A stretch of 5,886 nt of DNA, taken from assembly GCA_023139785.1 (NCBI GenBank), contig JAGLMX010000043.1:1-5886 (forward strand), written 5' to 3'. Positions 4,778 through 5,886 of the stretch are shown piece after piece; position 1 is the first letter of the stretch, and each line of letters begins with the position of its first letter. This DNA comes from Candidatus Aenigmatarchaeota archaeon (GTDB lineage: Archaea; EX4484-52; B79-G9). The position numbers and the translations under genes are program-made. A model generated the notes under the pieces. The model saw only the letters and a program-made list of their open reading frames with translations, had not been told where the DNA came from and did no database searches.

Positions 4778-5767
4778 ATGGCGATAAAAGCATCGGCTCC
4801 GGGGAACCTGTTTCTTTTTGGAGAGCACGCAGCAGTTTACGGTAGGCCTGCAATTTGCGCGGCTGTTGGAAAACGCACGGAAGTCCTAGTTTCAGAGAAC
4901 AATAAAGTCTCTGTTGTGATTTTCTCAGATGCATTTGGAAAAGCAGAAATACCGTTTGCGCCTGATGAAAAAATACGGGCTGAAAAGAAAGAGCTTGAAA
5001 ATGTTGCACTATTTGTGAGACATATCCGAAAAAAGTTCGGGATAACTAAAGGGTTTGACCTCAAGATAGCGTCCGAGGTTCCTGTAAACAGCGGGATGAG
5101 TTCATCAACGGCGGTCTTCTGCTCAATACTTGGCGCACTCTCTGCTTTTGCAGGAAAGTCTCTTGATAAAAAGGAATATTTCGATATTATTTTTCCATAT
5201 CAGGCAAAAGTGCATGGGGGCAAGGCTTCCGGGAGTGAAATAGTATCTTCGACTTTCGGGGGATTCAGTTATATCAAAAAGCTTAAAGACGGAATTCCGC
5301 CTAAAATAGAGACAAAGAACATTGAGGGACACAAGTTCTATGTTGTCATTGCAAACACGAAAGTTGATGCTCCGACAAGCCTTACTGTCGGATATCATGT
5401 TCCAAGCCTGATAAAGCGCGATTCTAAATTCGTGTATGGTGTGTTTGACAAAATAGCAGAGGTTGCAGAAGAAGCTATTCCTGCGCTGAAAGGTAAGAAT
5501 GTAGAGGCTCTTGGCGAACTCATGAATGAAAACCAGAAACTGCTGTCATCTCTTGGGCTTTCGCACCCCAAGCTTGATGACTGCATAAAGGAAGCGCTAA
5601 GTGCGGGCGCACTCGGTGCAAAGCTTTCCGGCGGGGGCTGGGGCGGAATCATGTTTGCCTTATGTAGGGAGAAAGATGTTTCTGCGGTAAAAAAAGCGAT
5701 AGCATCCACAGGGGCTGAAACAATTGAGACAGAGATTGGTGCCTGCGGCATTACTGTTAGCGAATGA
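4778..5767 (+). CDS. mvk: Mevalonate kinase family protein (GHMP kinase)
   Basis: Mevalonate kinase phosphorylates mevalonate with ATP in the cytoplasm, the step after HMG-CoA reductase, whose gene follows 16 bp later. The 329 residues match the family in length and layout: N-terminal SAPGNLFLFGEHAAVYG (6-22), the GHMP ATP loop PVNSGMSSSTA (102-112), the segment HGGKASGSEIVSSTFGG (146-162), a MNENQKLLSSLGLSHPKLD stretch (249-267) typical of mevalonate kinases, and the C-terminal Gly-rich loop AKLSGGGWGG (281-290). Two usually catalytic positions differ: the Lys of the APGK motif is Asn10, and the Asp of the SGxD motif is Glu154. The ATP loop is SGMSSS in place of the common GLGSS. The ATG at 4778 is chosen over the in-frame ATG at 4715 because the family N-terminus begins here and the TATA-like box is 25 nt upstream. 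Family and pathway context are strong; exact substrate preference is less certain because of the altered residues. Confidence 0.88.
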   Translation: MAIKASAPGNLFLFGEHAAVYGRPAICAAVGKRTEVLVSENNKVSVVIFSDAFGKAEIPFAPDEKIRAEKKELENVALFVRHIRKKFGITKGFDLKIASEVPVNSGMSSSTAVFCSILGALSAFAGKSLDKKEYFDIIFPYQAKVHGGKASGSEIVSSTFGGFSYIKKLKDGIPPKIETKNIEGHKFYVVIANTKVDAPTSLTVGYHVPSLIKRDSKFVYGVFDKIAEVAEEAIPALKGKNVEALGELMNENQKLLSSLGLSHPKLDDCIKEALSAGALGAKLSGGGWGGIMFALCREKDVSAVKKAIASTGAETIETEIGACGITVSE

Positions 5768-5772
5768 TTCTT

Positions 5773-5778
5773 GAGGTG
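5773..5778 (+). promoter_or_regulatory. Shine-Dalgarno sequence for HMG-CoA reductase
   Basis: GAGGTG lies 5 nt before the ATG at 5784 and matches the 3' end of archaeal 16S rRNA. It is the only strong Shine-Dalgarno in the window. It fits translation of an internal gene in a transcript begun at the mevalonate kinase promoter, and it fixes the start codon. Confidence 0.75.
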
Positions 5779-5783
5779 TTTTA

Positions 5784-5886
5784 ATGGATGAAAAAGAAAT
5801 CATTGAAAAGCTTGAAAAAGGAAAACTTGGTTTGCGCTCTATTGATAAGCACTTTTCTCCAAAAGATGCGGCAGATGTGCGCAGAA
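5784..5886 (+). CDS. hmgA: Hydroxymethylglutaryl-CoA reductase, N-terminal fragment (runs off the window)
   Basis: HMG-CoA reductase makes mevalonate from HMG-CoA with NADPH, the committed step of the pathway. Only 34 codons are present. They fit the N-terminus of archaeal class I reductases: a first helix (IIEKLEKGKL, 6-15), a linker with the conserved Asp-Lys (S-I-D-K-H-F, 19-24), and a second helix ending in DAADVRR (28-34), as in archaeal proteins with the pattern ExxxxGxxxxxxLDK...A..IRR. The catalytic domain lies outside the window. The 16-bp gap to the mevalonate kinase stop and the GAGGTG ribosome-binding site indicate a shared transcript. The fragment is short, so the call leans on the pathway neighbour as well as the motif. 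Confidence 0.75.
   Translation, partial: MDEKEIIEKLEKGKLGLRSIDKHFSPKDAADVRR

Overview
The window looks archaeal. It carries three genes of the archaeal mevalonate/isoprenoid route: a type 2 isopentenyl-diphosphate isomerase, a mevalonate kinase-family GHMP kinase and the start of an HMG-CoA reductase. It also carries a homologue of MtrH, a methyltransferase subunit of archaeal C1 metabolism. Most genes are preceded by an A/T-rich TATA-like box, in several cases centred about 25 nt upstream of the start codon, which is the spacing of leaderless archaeal mRNAs. The lineage cannot be fixed from sequence alone. An uncultivated euryarchaeal or DPANN-type genome is a reasonable guess, but it is only inference.

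Layout, left to right. Positions 1-904 (minus) hold the first 301 codons of the type 2 IPP isomerase, whose C-terminus runs off the left edge. Positions 946-1893 and 1961-2350 (minus) are two genes I do not recognise: a cysteine-free 315-residue protein and a 129-residue protein with one N-terminal membrane helix. Between 2350 and 2430 is a compact divergent promoter region. Positions 2430-3287 (plus) encode the MtrH-like protein with no other Mtr subunit nearby. Converging on it with a 2-bp gap is a DMT/EamA-type membrane transporter (3290-4162, minus). Then comes a small charged unknown protein (4273-4632, minus), a 145-bp divergent promoter region, and a rightward pair: mevalonate kinase (4778-5767) and, 16 bp later behind a Shine-Dalgarno sequence, the first 34 codons of HMG-CoA reductase (5784 to the edge).

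How the genes fit together. HMG-CoA reductase makes mevalonate, mevalonate kinase phosphorylates it, and the isomerase interconverts IPP and DMAPP, so the two ends of the window belong to one pathway that feeds archaeal membrane lipids. The 3.9 kb between them has no evident isoprenoid role and reads as an assortment of single genes.

The points most worth a second look are: (i) an exact 16-bp direct repeat that brackets the transporter gene, one copy being the 3' end of the mtrH-like gene; (ii) replacement of both the usual catalytic Lys (by Asn10) and Asp (by Glu154) in the mevalonate kinase; (iii) the orphan MtrH; and (iv) a 19-bp near-perfect palindrome just upstream of the mevalonate kinase TATA box. 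I see no tRNA, rRNA, CRISPR array, transposase or integrase. I found no convincing evidence of a complete new multi-gene system.
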